A stretch of DNA of 64,000 bases from Corallococcus sp. EGB (GCF_019968905.1 NZ_CP079946.1:7599356-7663355); one strand, 5' to 3'; positions 51,047 to 60,355 are shown, numbered from the stretch's first letter. The notes: generated from the sequence alone by a model not told the origin. Translations and numbers: made by a program.

Positions 51047-52417
51047 ATGAACACGCCCCTCATCGCCGTGCTGCTGCTCGCCGCCGCCCCACCCGCGCAG
51101 AAGGCGAAGGAGCTGGCCGCCCACAAGGAGTGGGAGGAGCTGTACCTCGCGTTCGCGGCCGCGGATCCAGCCGCCTACCCGGAGCCGCAGCGGCCGCAGG
51201 TGGCGGGGCCGCTGCTCAAGGGCTGCGAGGCGCTGCTCGCGGAGGACCCGGTGATGGCGTACTCGCTGGGCGAGCGCGCCGTGGCCTTCCAGGAGACGGC
51301 GGGGGGGCTGCGGTGCCTGGCGCGCTCCGCGCTGAAGACGGATCAACGGGCCACCGCGGAGGAGGTCCTGAACAAGGGCCTGGAGCGCTTCCCCAAGGAC
51401 GGCGCGTTCGCGCTGGAGCTGGCGCGGCTGCAGTTGCAGGACAAGGACTCGGCGGGGGCGCTGGCCACGCTGCAGAAGGTGCCCGCGAAGTCGAAGGAGG
51501 CCGGCGAGGCTCGCAAGCTGATGCAGCTGGCGCGCTCGCAGGTGTCGGAGGAAGGGGCCGCGCGGCGCGAGGCGGAGCGCCTGGAGCAGCGGATGAATGG
51601 CGAGCCCACGCCGGGGGACACGCGCCAGGCGAAGGGGTCCGCGGGTGGGAACGTGGTGTCCGCCGGGCTGAGCTACGAGTCCAGCGAGGGCAAGGACGGC
51701 ATGCGCGTGCGCCAGAACCGGCGCTTCGCCATCCGCTACTTCAACAGCGACCGGGACTTCGGCCAGCGCGCGGAGTACGAGGGCAAGGTCGTCTCGGCGC
51801 TCGACGAGGCCTATGACTTCACCCAGCGGACCCTCGGGAGGGCCCGCGAGCGGCAGCTGAACGTGGTGCTCTACACCCGCGACGAGTTCGCCACGCACCT
51901 CGGCGAGACCTACGCGGCCCGGGTGGCCGGCCTGTACCACGACAACGCCATCCGCATGAACGACGCGGCGGAGCTGACCCAGGGTACGAAGGCCACGCTC
52001 GTCCACGAGTACGTCCACGCGGCGCTGGACGAAATCTGCCCGCGCGGCGGCGACGCCCTGCCCCGCTGGTTCAACGAGGGCCTGGCCGAGTACATCGAGT
52101 GGCGCTACCTGGGGCTGGATGGCCCCCCGCGTGGCCTGCGCGACCGGATGCGCGGCTACGCGAAGCAGGGCTCCCTGCCGAGCCTGGCGGACATGGACTC
52201 GCGGGCGCCCATCTCCATGGCCGACCCGGAAGTCGCCTACGGCACCTCCGCCATGGCGGTCCGGGAGCTGGTGCGGCTGGGAGGCCAGGAGCGGCTCCTG
52301 GACTTCGTCCAGAAGGTGGGCCAGGCCGGATCCTTCCAGGAGGTCCTGAAGTCGACGTACGAAAAGGACTTCGCCAGCCTGGACCAGGCCGTGCGTACCG
52401 CCCTCTCGGGGAGGTAG
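51047..52417 (+). CDS. Exported TPR-gluzincin metalloprotease-like protein
   Basis: A 456-residue protein with a short signal peptide (MNTPLIAVLLLAAAPP). The first half is helical and resembles degenerate TPRs (EEVLNKGLERFPKDGAFALELARL and GALATLQKVP). The second half is a gluzincin peptidase domain: HEYVH at residues 320-324 supplies two zinc histidines and the catalytic Glu; NEGLAEYIEW with Glu344 supplies the third ligand 20 residues later, as in peptidase-MA-like proteins. It probably acts in the periplasm or outside. The target is unknown. A GATACT hexamer lies 10 bases before the ATG. Confidence 0.78.
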   Translation: MNTPLIAVLLLAAAPPAQKAKELAAHKEWEELYLAFAAADPAAYPEPQRPQVAGPLLKGCEALLAEDPVMAYSLGERAVAFQETAGGLRCLARSALKTDQRATAEEVLNKGLERFPKDGAFALELARLQLQDKDSAGALATLQKVPAKSKEAGEARKLMQLARSQVSEEGAARREAERLEQRMNGEPTPGDTRQAKGSAGGNVVSAGLSYESSEGKDGMRVRQNRRFAIRYFNSDRDFGQRAEYEGKVVSALDEAYDFTQRTLGRARERQLNVVLYTRDEFATHLGETYAARVAGLYHDNAIRMNDAAELTQGTKATLVHEYVHAALDEICPRGGDALPRWFNEGLAEYIEWRYLGLDGPPRGLRDRMRGYAKQGSLPSLADMDSRAPISMADPEVAYGTSAMAVRELVRLGGQERLLDFVQKVGQAGSFQEVLKSTYEKDFASLDQAVRTALSGR

Positions 52418-52442
52418 CGGGCGGTCGGGCGTGGCGGATTGG

Positions 52443-52471
52443 TTTACCCCCTGGCGGGAGTCCCCTACACT
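52443..52471 (+). promoter_or_regulatory. Sigma-70-type promoter of the giant repeat gene
   Basis: TTTACC, 17 bases, then TACACT: four of six consensus matches in each hexamer. The start would be near 52478, leaving a leader of about 58 bases. Confidence 0.4.
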
Positions 52472-52535
52472 CGCGGGCCTCAAGATTTTCGCTGCGACGG
52501 TCCGCCTGTTGGACGCTGGCGCAGCAAGGTGACGG

Positions 52536-55500
52536 ATGTCCGATACGCGCGCCGCGATGAGAGAGTTCCGCTTCCTGGATGAGAAGCGGAAGCTGGGAAG
52601 CCTGTCCGCTGTCGAGGAGGCTCGCTGGGTCGAGTTGCGCGGCCTTTTGGGCATCCAGGACGCGGCGGACACCGCGGCGGCGGCCCAGGCGTGGGCCCAG
52701 CCGGAGCAGCAGCCCCAGGGTTACTACGGCGAGGATGGCCAGTGGTACGCCTACCCCGCCGGCTACGACCCGAACGCCCAGGGTTACTACGGCGAGGATG
52801 GCCAGTGGTACGCCTACCCCGCCGGCTACGACCCGAACGCCCAGGGTTACTACGGCGAGGATGGCCAGTGGTACGCCTACCCCGCCGGCTACGACCCGAA
52901 CGCGGCGGCCTATGATCCCAATGCCGCGGCCTATGATCCGAACGCGGCGGCGGCCTGGGCGCAGCAGGGCTACGACCCGAACGCGGCGTATGACCCGAAC
53001 GCGGCGGCGGGCTACGCGGCCCCGGTGGATCCGCAGGCTGGTGGGTACGCCCTGGAGGCGGCCACCGAACCGGACAGCCTCAGCCTCAGCACGGACGACA
53101 TCGACATCCCCTCGCTGAGTGAGCCCGCGCCGTGGATGCCGCAGGCACCCGTGGCGGCTCCCGAGCCGGCCGCGCAGACGTGGGCGGCGAGCGCGGAGGA
53201 GGACTTCTCCGGGCTGTCGGTGGGCACGCCGGCCCCGGTGCCCGCCGAGCCTGAGCCCTCGCTGGAGGACTCGTTCGCGGACCTGTCGATGGAGGTCGAG
53301 GCGGAGGCCCAGGCCCCGGCGACGTCCGGTCTGGATCCGATGGCCGAGGCGCTGGCCTCCGCGGAGCAGGCGGCCGACGACGCGGAGTTGCTGGAGGCCG
53401 AGCCCATCCCCGAGGCGGTGCTCGCCGAGGACCTGTCATCCGCGCCGGTGGACGCGGCGTGGGATGCGGCGCCGCTGGCGGTGGAGTCCGAGGAGTCCCG
53501 GATCAGCGCGCTGGATACCGCGCCGCTCGCGGTGGAACCGACGGCGCCGGCCGATGGCACCGCCGCGGAGTGGGACTGGAGCGACGTCGCGACGGCGGAG
53601 CCCGCCGAGCCCGTGCAGCAGGCGCAGCCGGTCGTCACGGAGACGGCGGAAGCGTGGGGGACGGATGCGGCCCCTGTCGCTGGAGCGTCGGAGCCTGGTG
53701 GGGAGCTCGCGCTCGGCTCGGGTGACACCGCGGAGACATGGACCGACGGCGCCGCGGCCACGGAAGTGCCCGCGGAGGAGATCGCCCTGGACACGGGCGA
53801 TGTCGCCACGGAGTGGCAGCCGGAGACGGCCAGCGCCGGCACCTGGCAGTCCGGTGATGCAGCCGAGGCGACTGGCACGGCCGCGGCCGTGGCTGCGTGG
53901 CAGGCGACTCCGGAGGCGGAGGAGATCCCGCTCAGCACGAGCGATGTCGCCACGGACTGGCAGGCCGGCGCGGAGGCTCCGGCGGCTGAAGAGATCGCGC
54001 TCGGCGCTGGCGATGTCGCCACGGAGTGGAGCGAGGCTGGCGAAGTTCCGGCTGCCGATGCAGCCGCGCTCGGAACGAACGACGTCGCCACTGAGTGGCA
54101 GGCTGGCGGCGAGACTCAGGCGGAGGCGAGCGCGGTCGCCACGGATTGGCAGACCGGTGGCGCCGCGGCGGAAGAGATTGCGCTCGACACCAACGACGTC
54201 GCCACGGATTGGCAGACCGGTGGTGCGGCGGCGGAAGAGATTGCGCTTGGCACCAACGACGTCGCCACCGACTGGCAGGCCGCGGCCGAGACTCCGGCTG
54301 CGGAGGAAATCGCGCTCGGTGCAGCTGACGTCGCGACGGAGTGGCAGGCCGGCACCTCGGCCGAGGCAGCGGCCGACGCGGTCGCGCTGAGCACGAATGA
54401 CGTCGCTACCGACTGGCAGGCCGACGGTGAGGCGCCTGCTGCTGATGCTGTCGCGCTGAGCACGAACGACGCCGCCACGGAGTGGCAGGCACATGCGGCG
54501 GGAGGCTCGGCGGAGATCGCCCTCGGATCCGAGGATGTCGCCACGGACTGGCAGTCCAGCGCTCCAGGCACCTCGGAAGCCCCTGCCGAAGAGATCGCGC
54601 TCGGCACAGCTGACGTCGCCACGGACTGGCAGTCGGACACTGCGGCATCCCCGGCCGAGAGCGCGGGCCATGCCTCGACGGAGTGGGCGGCGGACAACGC
54701 CGTCGCCGCCGAGGAGATCGCGCTCGATTCGAGCGATGTCGCCACGGACTGGCAGGCGGACGCTGCCGCCAACGTGAGCGCTACCGGCACGGCTGACACC
54801 GCAACGGCCTGGCAGGCAGACAACGCCACGTCGGCGCAGGACTCAGGCGAGATCGCGCTCGGCACAGCTGACGTCGCCACGGACTGGCAGTCGGATAACG
54901 CCGCGTCGGCGCAGTCCTCCAGTGAGGAGATTGCGCTCGGCGCGAGCGATGTCGCGACGGAGTGGCAGGCCGACAGCTCGGCTCCGGCGCAGGCGTCCGC
55001 CGAGGAGATTGCCCTCGGCACGGATGACGTCGCCACGGGGTGGCAGGCCGGCAGCGATGTGGCGGCACAGGCTGACGAAATCGCGCTCGGCTCGAATGAT
55101 GTCGCGGCGGAGTGGCAGTCCTCCGGCGATGATCCGACGAGCGCCGCCGCCGATGGCGCTGCGTCCGCCGCCGCGACGTGGCAGGCCGACGCGGAAACGC
55201 CCGCGGAGGAGATCGCGCTCGACGCGAGCGATGTCGCCGCGGAGTGGCAGTCCGGTGGTCAGCCCGCGGTGAGTGCTTCCTCTGCGGAAGCTCCCGCGGA
55301 GGAGATCGCCCTCGACGCGAACGACGTCGCCCAGGACGGCACCGCGGACGGAAACGCGGCCCCGGCGGTCGCGTCCGGCGTCGAGGCGCAGACCTTCGAC
55401 GTGGCCGATCTGGGCGCCGAAGAGGAGCAGCTCACGCCTCCGCCCTCCCCGTTCGCGAACGCGACGGGCATTCCGTCGCTGCGGATCCGCAGCATCCCCG

Positions 55501-58500
55501 TCGGCCCGGACATCGAAGCCGACACGCTGGAGCTCGGCTCCGACGATGTCGAACCCGCGGCCGAAGTGGCCCCTGCCTCGGCGCAGTGGGGCGAGCTGAG
55601 CGGCAGTGCCGACGATGCCGTGCCGCTGGCCACCGCGGCGGAGTCGCTCGCCGAAGCGCAGTCCACCGAGGCTTCGGCGTGGAACACGTCGGGTCAGGAC
55701 GCGCAGTCATGGTCCGCCGAGGGCGAGCCCTCCGACGCCACCGCCACCGTGGGCTTGCAGGATGAGTCGGCCGCCATCGAGCTCCAGCCCGAGTGGGCCG
55801 CCGACGCCGTGGAGCCCGCCGCTGGCGCGACCGAGTGGACACAGCCGCCCGAGGACGCCGCTCCCATCGAGCTCCAGCCCGAATGGGCCGCCTCCGCGGA
55901 CACGGCGGAGGCAACCGGTCCGGCGCAGGCGTGGTCCGCCGCGTCGTCCGAGCAGCCCACCCCGAGCGCCACACCCGCCTGGGACGCTCCGGCCTCTGAG
56001 TCCGCGTGGGCCGCGTCCACGACGGCGCCCGCCGTTGATGCGCAGGGCGCCTGGTCGCCCCCGGCCGAAGAGGCTCCGCTGATCGAGGCCCAGCCGGAGT
56101 GGAGCGCCACGGAAGAAGCCGCGCCCATCGAAGCGCAGCCCGAGTGGGCGACGGAGGAAGGCACCGCGCCCGTAGCGACGCAAGCCGAGTGGACCACAGC
56201 GGAGGCCGCGCCCGCCGAAGCTCCGTCCGAGTGGCCCACCACCACCGAAGGCGCAACCACCGTTCCCACGCAGCCGCAGTGGGGAGCCGAGGAGGCCGCG
56301 CCCGTCGAGGCCCAGTCCGAGTGGACCACCGCCGAAGACGCACCGCTCGAGGCGCAGCCCGAGTGGGCCACTCCTGAAGAGGCCGCGCCCGTCGAGGCTC
56401 AGTCTGAATGGGCCACCACCGAAGCCGCTCCAATCGAAGCGCAGCCGGAGTGGACCACGCCCGAAGAGACCGCACCCGTCGCTGCTCAGTCTGAGTGGGC
56501 AACGACCGACGCCGCCGCTCCAGTCGCCGCGCAGCCCGAGTGGGCGACGGCAGAAACCGCCACGCCCGCCGTCGCACAGTCGGAGTGGGCCGCCGCCGAA
56601 GAGGCTCCCATCGAGGCCCAGCCGGAATGGGCCACGGAGGAAGCCGCGCCCGTCGCTGCTCAGTCTGAGTGGACGACGTCTGAGGCCGCCCCCGTTGCGG
56701 CTCAGCCTCAGTGGGCCACGACAGAAGAGGCTGCGCCCATCGAGGCGCAGCCGGAATGGACCACGGAAGAGGCCGCGCCCGTTGCTGCGCAGCCGGAGTG
56801 GTCCGCCGCGGAAGCCATGGCACCGGTCGCCGCGCAGTCCGACTGGGCGACGGCCGAAAACGCGCCGATCGAGGCACAGCCTGAATGGGCCACGGAAGAA
56901 GCCGTGCCCGTCGAGGCACAGCCTGAATGGGCCACCGAGGAGGCTGCCCCCGTCGCCGCGCAGCCCGAGTGGACGGCGGCAGAACCCGCCGCACCCGCCG
57001 TCGCGCAGTCGGAGTGGGCCGCCGCCGAAGAGGCTCCCATCGAGGCCCAGCCGGAATGGGCCACGGAGGAAGCTGCGCCTGTCGCCACTCAGCCCGAATG
57101 GAACGCGACCGGCGAAGCCGCCGCGCCTGGCGTAGCCTCGTCGGAGTGGGCCGCTGCGGAAGAAGCCCCCATCGAAGCCCAGCCGGAGTGGGCCACGGAG
57201 GAGGCTGCACCCGTCGCCGTGCAGCCTGAGTGGTCCGCCTCCGGCGAAGCCGCGCCCATCGAAGCACAGCCCGAGTGGGCCACCGAGGAAGCCGCTCCCG
57301 TCGCCGCGCAGCCTGAATGGTCCGCGTCCGAAGAGGCCGCCCCCATCGAGGCGCAGCCCGAGTGGGCCACGGAAGAAGGCGCGCCCATCGAAGCCCAGCC
57401 CGAGTGGGCCGCCGCGGAAGAAGCCCCCATCGAAGCCCAGCCGGAATGGGCGACGCCGGAGGCCGTGACTCCGGACGCGGATCAGCCGTGGTCCACCACG
57501 GACGCCGCCGCGCAGCCGGGCTGGGCCGCCACCGCGGACACCACGGCCGGAGCCGCGTGGGCCCAGCCGGCCGCCGACGCCCAGCAGCCGTGGGATGCCC
57601 CGGCCGAAGCGTCCGCCTCCACCTGGGAGTCCGCTCCCGCCGCGCCGGAATGGAACTCCCCACAGGCCCCCGCCGCGCGCTCCGCCTGGGGCGCGCCCCA
57701 GGAGGCCCAGCCCGATTGGATGGCCGACGCCGCCCCCGCCCCGTCCACCTGGCAGGCGCCCCCGGCCCCCGCCGCTGAGTGGAGCGAGCCCGTCGCCGAG
57801 GAAGAGGTCTCCCTCACCGACATCACCGCCCCCACCCCGTCCGCCGGCTGGGAAGAGCCCGCCGTGGACGTGGACGCGGAGGAGCTCGACGCCACGCCCG
57901 CGCTCGACGTCGAAGAGGTGATGCCCGAGTCCGAGCCCGTGGCCGACATCGAGCTCGTCGAGGAGCTGCCCGCCCCGCCCGTCGCGGTCATGCCTCCGCC
58001 TCCGCCTCCGCCGCCCCCGCCGGCCCTGTCACTCTCCGCCGCCCCCTCCCAGCCCATCGCCCGGCTCACGCCCGCCGCGCCCGCGAGCCCGCCCCTCCGC
58101 CCGGCTCCCGCGGTCTCCCCCGCGCCGCTCAAGGCCGCGCCCGTGGCCGCCAACCACCTCCGCCCCGCGGAGGATGCGCTCTTCGACATGCCGGCGGGCG
58201 GCTTCACGCCCTCCACCAACTCCTTCGTGGAAGGCGAGCACCGCGTCATCATCCACACCGTCGAAGGCCAGGTGAAGCGCGGCACCATCCGCGACGCGGA
58301 CCTCCTGGAGGACACCATCTCCCTGGAGCAGCAGAGCGGCTTCGCCCCGGAGCGCATCCCCGGCAAGCGCGTGAAGGCCATCTTCTTCATGCTCGCCGCG
58401 GGCGCGCGTCAGCCGCAGGCGGAGGGCTCGAAGATCCGCGTCACCTTCAACGACGGCCGCCAGGTGGCCGGCTTCTCCCAGGACTTCAAGGGCCCCACCC

Positions 58501-58592
58501 CGGGCTTCTTCGTCATCCCCGCCGACACCCGCACCAACACCGCGCGCATCTTCATCTACCGCGCCAGCGTGCAGGCCGTCGCCGAGGGCTGA
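52536..58592 (+). CDS. Giant Trp/Glu-rich repeat protein
   Basis: A 2018-residue protein I cannot assign to a named family. Residues 1-45 form a helical start (REFRFLDEKRKLGSLS, then EARWVELRGLLG) resembling the N-termini of myxobacterial PilZ-type proteins. Residues 61-123 are three 21-residue repeats rich in Tyr, Gly and Trp (YYGEDGQWYAYPAGYDPNA), then YDPNAAA repeats. Residues about 405-935 hold some 18-20 EIALG-x-x-DVATDWQ units. Residues about 1083-1642 hold over 30 units of IEAQPEWATEEA type. A Pro-run (about 1820) and a compact, predicted beta-rich C-terminal domain (1870-2018) end it. There is no signal peptide or membrane helix. The protein is very acidic and nearly Lys-free before the C-terminal domain. 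Confidence 0.85.
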   Translation: MSDTRAAMREFRFLDEKRKLGSLSAVEEARWVELRGLLGIQDAADTAAAAQAWAQPEQQPQGYYGEDGQWYAYPAGYDPNAQGYYGEDGQWYAYPAGYDPNAQGYYGEDGQWYAYPAGYDPNAAAYDPNAAAYDPNAAAAWAQQGYDPNAAYDPNAAAGYAAPVDPQAGGYALEAATEPDSLSLSTDDIDIPSLSEPAPWMPQAPVAAPEPAAQTWAASAEEDFSGLSVGTPAPVPAEPEPSLEDSFADLSMEVEAEAQAPATSGLDPMAEALASAEQAADDAELLEAEPIPEAVLAEDLSSAPVDAAWDAAPLAVESEESRISALDTAPLAVEPTAPADGTAAEWDWSDVATAEPAEPVQQAQPVVTETAEAWGTDAAPVAGASEPGGELALGSGDTAETWTDGAAATEVPAEEIALDTGDVATEWQPETASAGTWQSGDAAEATGTAAAVAAWQATPEAEEIPLSTSDVATDWQAGAEAPAAEEIALGAGDVATEWSEAGEVPAADAAALGTNDVATEWQAGGETQAEASAVATDWQTGGAAAEEIALDTNDVATDWQTGGAAAEEIALGTNDVATDWQAAAETPAAEEIALGAADVATEWQAGTSAEAAADAVALSTNDVATDWQADGEAPAADAVALSTNDAATEWQAHAAGGSAEIALGSEDVATDWQSSAPGTSEAPAEEIALGTADVATDWQSDTAASPAESAGHASTEWAADNAVAAEEIALDSSDVATDWQADAAANVSATGTADTATAWQADNATSAQDSGEIALGTADVATDWQSDNAASAQSSSEEIALGASDVATEWQADSSAPAQASAEEIALGTDDVATGWQAGSDVAAQADEIALGSNDVAAEWQSSGDDPTSAAADGAASAAATWQADAETPAEEIALDASDVAAEWQSGGQPAVSASSAEAPAEEIALDANDVAQDGTADGNAAPAVASGVEAQTFDVADLGAEEEQLTPPPSPFANATGIPSLRIRSIPVGPDIEADTLELGSDDVEPAAEVAPASAQWGELSGSADDAVPLATAAESLAEAQSTEASAWNTSGQDAQSWSAEGEPSDATATVGLQDESAAIELQPEWAADAVEPAAGATEWTQPPEDAAPIELQPEWAASADTAEATGPAQAWSAASSEQPTPSATPAWDAPASESAWAASTTAPAVDAQGAWSPPAEEAPLIEAQPEWSATEEAAPIEAQPEWATEEGTAPVATQAEWTTAEAAPAEAPSEWPTTTEGATTVPTQPQWGAEEAAPVEAQSEWTTAEDAPLEAQPEWATPEEAAPVEAQSEWATTEAAPIEAQPEWTTPEETAPVAAQSEWATTDAAAPVAAQPEWATAETATPAVAQSEWAAAEEAPIEAQPEWATEEAAPVAAQSEWTTSEAAPVAAQPQWATTEEAAPIEAQPEWTTEEAAPVAAQPEWSAAEAMAPVAAQSDWATAENAPIEAQPEWATEEAVPVEAQPEWATEEAAPVAAQPEWTAAEPAAPAVAQSEWAAAEEAPIEAQPEWATEEAAPVATQPEWNATGEAAAPGVASSEWAAAEEAPIEAQPEWATEEAAPVAVQPEWSASGEAAPIEAQPEWATEEAAPVAAQPEWSASEEAAPIEAQPEWATEEGAPIEAQPEWAAAEEAPIEAQPEWATPEAVTPDADQPWSTTDAAAQPGWAATADTTAGAAWAQPAADAQQPWDAPAEASASTWESAPAAPEWNSPQAPAARSAWGAPQEAQPDWMADAAPAPSTWQAPPAPAAEWSEPVAEEEVSLTDITAPTPSAGWEEPAVDVDAEELDATPALDVEEVMPESEPVADIELVEELPAPPVAVMPPPPPPPPPPALSLSAAPSQPIARLTPAAPASPPLRPAPAVSPAPLKAAPVAANHLRPAEDALFDMPAGGFTPSTNSFVEGEHRVIIHTVEGQVKRGTIRDADLLEDTISLEQQSGFAPERIPGKRVKAIFFMLAAGARQPQAEGSKIRVTFNDGRQVAGFSQDFKGPTPGFFVIPADTRTNTARIFIYRASVQAVAEG
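52716..52904 (+). repeat. Three 63-bp tandem repeats
   Basis: Units at 52716-52778, 52779-52841 and 52842-52904 are identical at the DNA level except for the last base of the third. They encode the Tyr/Trp-rich 21-residue repeats near the N-terminus of the giant protein. Near-perfect identity means recent expansion or active homogenisation. Confidence 0.95.
53750..55340 (+). repeat. Degenerate repeat block, EIALG/DVATDWQ type
   Basis: About 18-20 units of variable spacing (roughly 15-35 residues) share EIAL-x-x-x-DVATDWQ or DVATEWQ. Each keeps one Trp and two or three acidic residues. DNA identity is partial, so this block is older than the 63-bp repeats. Confidence 0.85.
55785..57460 (+). 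repeat. Repeat block, IEAQPEWATEEA type
   Basis: More than 30 units of 12-14 residues share QPEW or QSEW followed by an acidic, Ala/Thr-rich stretch. IEAQPEWATEEA alternates with VAAQPEWSA-like units over much of the block, giving a higher-order period of about 26 residues. Confidence 0.9.
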
Positions 58593-58640
58593 GCCTCATC
58601 GCGAGGGAGCGGCACCGCCCGCTCCGCCCCCGCACAAAAA

Positions 58641-58670
58641 AGAGGGGCCCCGGTCACCCGAGGCCCCTCT
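58641..58670. terminator. Bidirectional intrinsic terminator
   Basis: An AGAGGGGCC / GGCCCCTCT stem lies between the giant gene and yceI. The A-run at 58635-58641 becomes a T-run on the minus strand, so it is a good terminator for the yceI transcript; on the plus strand the tail is the weaker CTTCATTT. Confidence 0.75.
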
Positions 58671-58695
58671 CTTCATTTCAACACGCGGACGAAGA

Positions 58696-59319
58696 CTACT
58701 TCGTCTCCTTGGCCGCCGGAGCCGCCTCGGCCTTCTTCGTGGTCTCCAGGTCCAGGGTGATGGTGATCTCATCGCCCACCGCCACGCCGCCGGCCTCCAG
58801 GGCCTTGTTCCAGGTCAGGCCGAAGTCGCTGCGCTTGATCTTCGTGGTCGCCGTGGCGCCGCGGCGCACGTTGCCCCACGGGTCCTTCGTCTCCGCCGTC
58901 GGGCCTTCCACGGCCAGCACGACCGGCTTGGTCACGCCGTGCATGGTCAGGTCGCCCGTGACGTTCAGCTTGTCCTTGCCGGCCTTCGCCACCTTCGTCG
59001 ACTTGAAGGTGATGGTCGGGTACTTCTCCACGTCGAAGAAGTCCGCGCTGCGCAGGTGCTCGTCGCGCTTGGGCTCGTTGGTGTTGATGGTCTTCGCGTC
59101 GATGGTCGCCTCGATGGTGGACTTGGTGATGTCCTTGTCATCCAGGTTGATGGTGCCCTTCACGTTGCTGAAGGCGCCACGCACGGTGGACACCATCATG
59201 TGCTTCACGGCGAACTGCGCGCTGGAGTGCGCCGAGTCGAGCTCCCACGTGGACGCGAAGGCAAACGAGGGGGCGGCGACGGCGAGCAGCGTGATGGCGG
59301 ACTTGAGCGACATCTTCAT
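58696..59319 (-). CDS. YceI-family periplasmic protein
   Basis: A 207-residue exported lipocalin-like protein. The signal peptide MKMSLKSAITLLAVAAPSFAFA is followed at once by the YceI opening STWELDSAHSSAQFAVKHMM. Later family segments are present: RDEHLRSADFFDVEKYPTI and LTMHGVTKPVVL. YceI proteins bind isoprenoid or amphiphilic lipids such as polyprenyl chains in the periplasm. An AAGGAG ribosome binding site supports the ATG at 59319. It lies 34 bases downstream of the dioxygenase gene on the same strand and is probably in the same transcript. The C-terminus is Lys/Ala/Glu-rich. Confidence 0.92.
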   Translation of the reverse strand: MKMSLKSAITLLAVAAPSFAFASTWELDSAHSSAQFAVKHMMVSTVRGAFSNVKGTINLDDKDITKSTIEATIDAKTINTNEPKRDEHLRSADFFDVEKYPTITFKSTKVAKAGKDKLNVTGDLTMHGVTKPVVLAVEGPTAETKDPWGNVRRGATATTKIKRSDFGLTWNKALEAGGVAVGDEITITLDLETTKKAEAAPAAKETK

Positions 59320-59353
59320 GGTGTGGACTCCTTGAGATTGCGGACTGCGAGGT

Positions 59354-60229
59354 TCAGGCGCGCAGCGCGAAGCTGCGCATGGACAAGGTTCCGTGATGGA
59401 AGCCCTCGAACACGGGGGTGATGCGGTCCTCGGGGAGGGCGGCTCCGAGGACGAAATAGATGGGCAACCAATGCTCGGGCGATGGATGCGCGACCCGCGC
59501 ATTCGGTGCATCCATCCAGGACTGAAGCCCGAGGAAGTCACGTGCGGCAAGTTTTCCGGCGACCCACGCGTCGAACTCGGCGGCCCATGGCTCGACGGAC
59601 GCCAGCTTGGATCTGAAATTCACCCGGCGGAGGTTGTGCACCACGCCGCCGCTGCCCATGAGCAGCACGCCGTCCGCGCGCAGCGGCCGCAGCGCCTCGC
59701 CCATGCGCGCCACCTGCGCGGGCGTCGCGTCCGCCGGCAGCGCCACCTGCAACACGGGCACGCGCGCCTCCGGGAACGCATGCAGCAAGGGCACCCAGAC
59801 GCCGTGGTCCAGGCCGCGCGCACCGTCCGTCACCGCGGGCACGCCCGCCGAGGACAGCCGCGCCACCACGTCCTGCGCCAGCGAAGGCGCGCCCGGCGGC
59901 GCGTACCGCAGCCGGTACATCTCTTCGGGAAAGCCGTAGAAGTCGTAGACGAGCGGCGGGGCGTCCATCGCCGTGACGTGCACGCGCGAGTCTGTCTCCC
60001 AGTGCGCCGACACCACCACCAGCGCCTTCACCGCGCCCGCGCCGTCACCAAAGCGCCGGAGCGCCTGCGGATACGCGTCCGAGTCCAGCGCCGTCATGGG
60101 CGAGCCGTGCGACACGAACAGGGCCGGAGCCACCTCCCGGGCAACCGAGGCCCCGGCGCCCATCACCCCCACCACCCCAGCGGCCGCGGCACCTTGCAGC
60201 ACCCTGCGTCTGTCCACCCCGGAAGCCAT
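59354..60229 (-). CDS. DODA-type extradiol ring-cleavage dioxygenase, Tat-exported
   Basis: A 291-residue member of the LigB/4,5-DOPA-dioxygenase family, which opens catechol-type rings. Likely metal and catalytic histidines are seen in LFVSHGSPM, VVSAHWE, GLDHGVWVPL and GFHHGTLSMRSF. The N-terminus DRRRVLQGAAAAGVVGVMGA looks like a twin-arginine signal, unusual for this normally cytoplasmic family. The ATG at 60229 is assumed; the GTG at 60217 would still keep the Tat motif. It is divergent from a XylR-type activator gene, and a sigma-54-like promoter precedes it. The substrate is unknown. Confidence 0.82.
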   Translation of the reverse strand: MASGVDRRRVLQGAAAAGVVGVMGAGASVAREVAPALFVSHGSPMTALDSDAYPQALRRFGDGAGAVKALVVVSAHWETDSRVHVTAMDAPPLVYDFYGFPEEMYRLRYAPPGAPSLAQDVVARLSSAGVPAVTDGARGLDHGVWVPLLHAFPEARVPVLQVALPADATPAQVARMGEALRPLRADGVLLMGSGGVVHNLRRVNFRSKLASVEPWAAEFDAWVAGKLAARDFLGLQSWMDAPNARVAHPSPEHWLPIYFVLGAALPEDRITPVFEGFHHGTLSMRSFALRA

Positions 60230-60244
60230 CGTGGCGCCTTGTAC

Positions 60245-60261
60245 TGCAACCCCGGGACCAG
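60245..60261 (-). promoter_or_regulatory. Candidate sigma-54 promoter of the dioxygenase-yceI unit
   Basis: On the minus strand CTGGTCCCGGGGTTGCA has TGG and TTGCA with exact GG-N10-GC spacing, but three mismatches in the -24 block. The predicted start near 60234 is only about 5 bases from the assumed ATG, and fits the alternative GTG at 60217 better. Confidence 0.4.
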
Positions 60262-60325
60262 CGCAGCGGACATGACAACCCCCTGAAATAACGAGGATTG
60301 GCGTTACAGCCCTGCGAAAACCCTC

Positions 60326-60355
60326 TCAGATTGATAGAGAGGTGAATCAGTCTGA
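60326..60355. promoter_or_regulatory. Inverted repeat in the divergent region, likely activator site
   Basis: TCAGATTGAT-N10-ATCAGTCTGA: 10-bp arms with one mismatch. It lies 92-121 bases upstream of the predicted sigma-54 start of the dioxygenase gene and just ahead of the activator's own start, as expected for an autoregulated enhancer-binding protein. Confidence 0.5.

Noticed and set aside
52716-57460. Regular repeats considered as a CRISPR array
   Set aside because: Units are multiples of three in one long open frame, adjacent without unique spacers, and no cas genes are present.
55432-57663. A 743-codon minus-strand frame opposite the repeat block
   Set aside because: Arg/Pro-rich product that is simply the repetitive plus-strand sequence read backwards.
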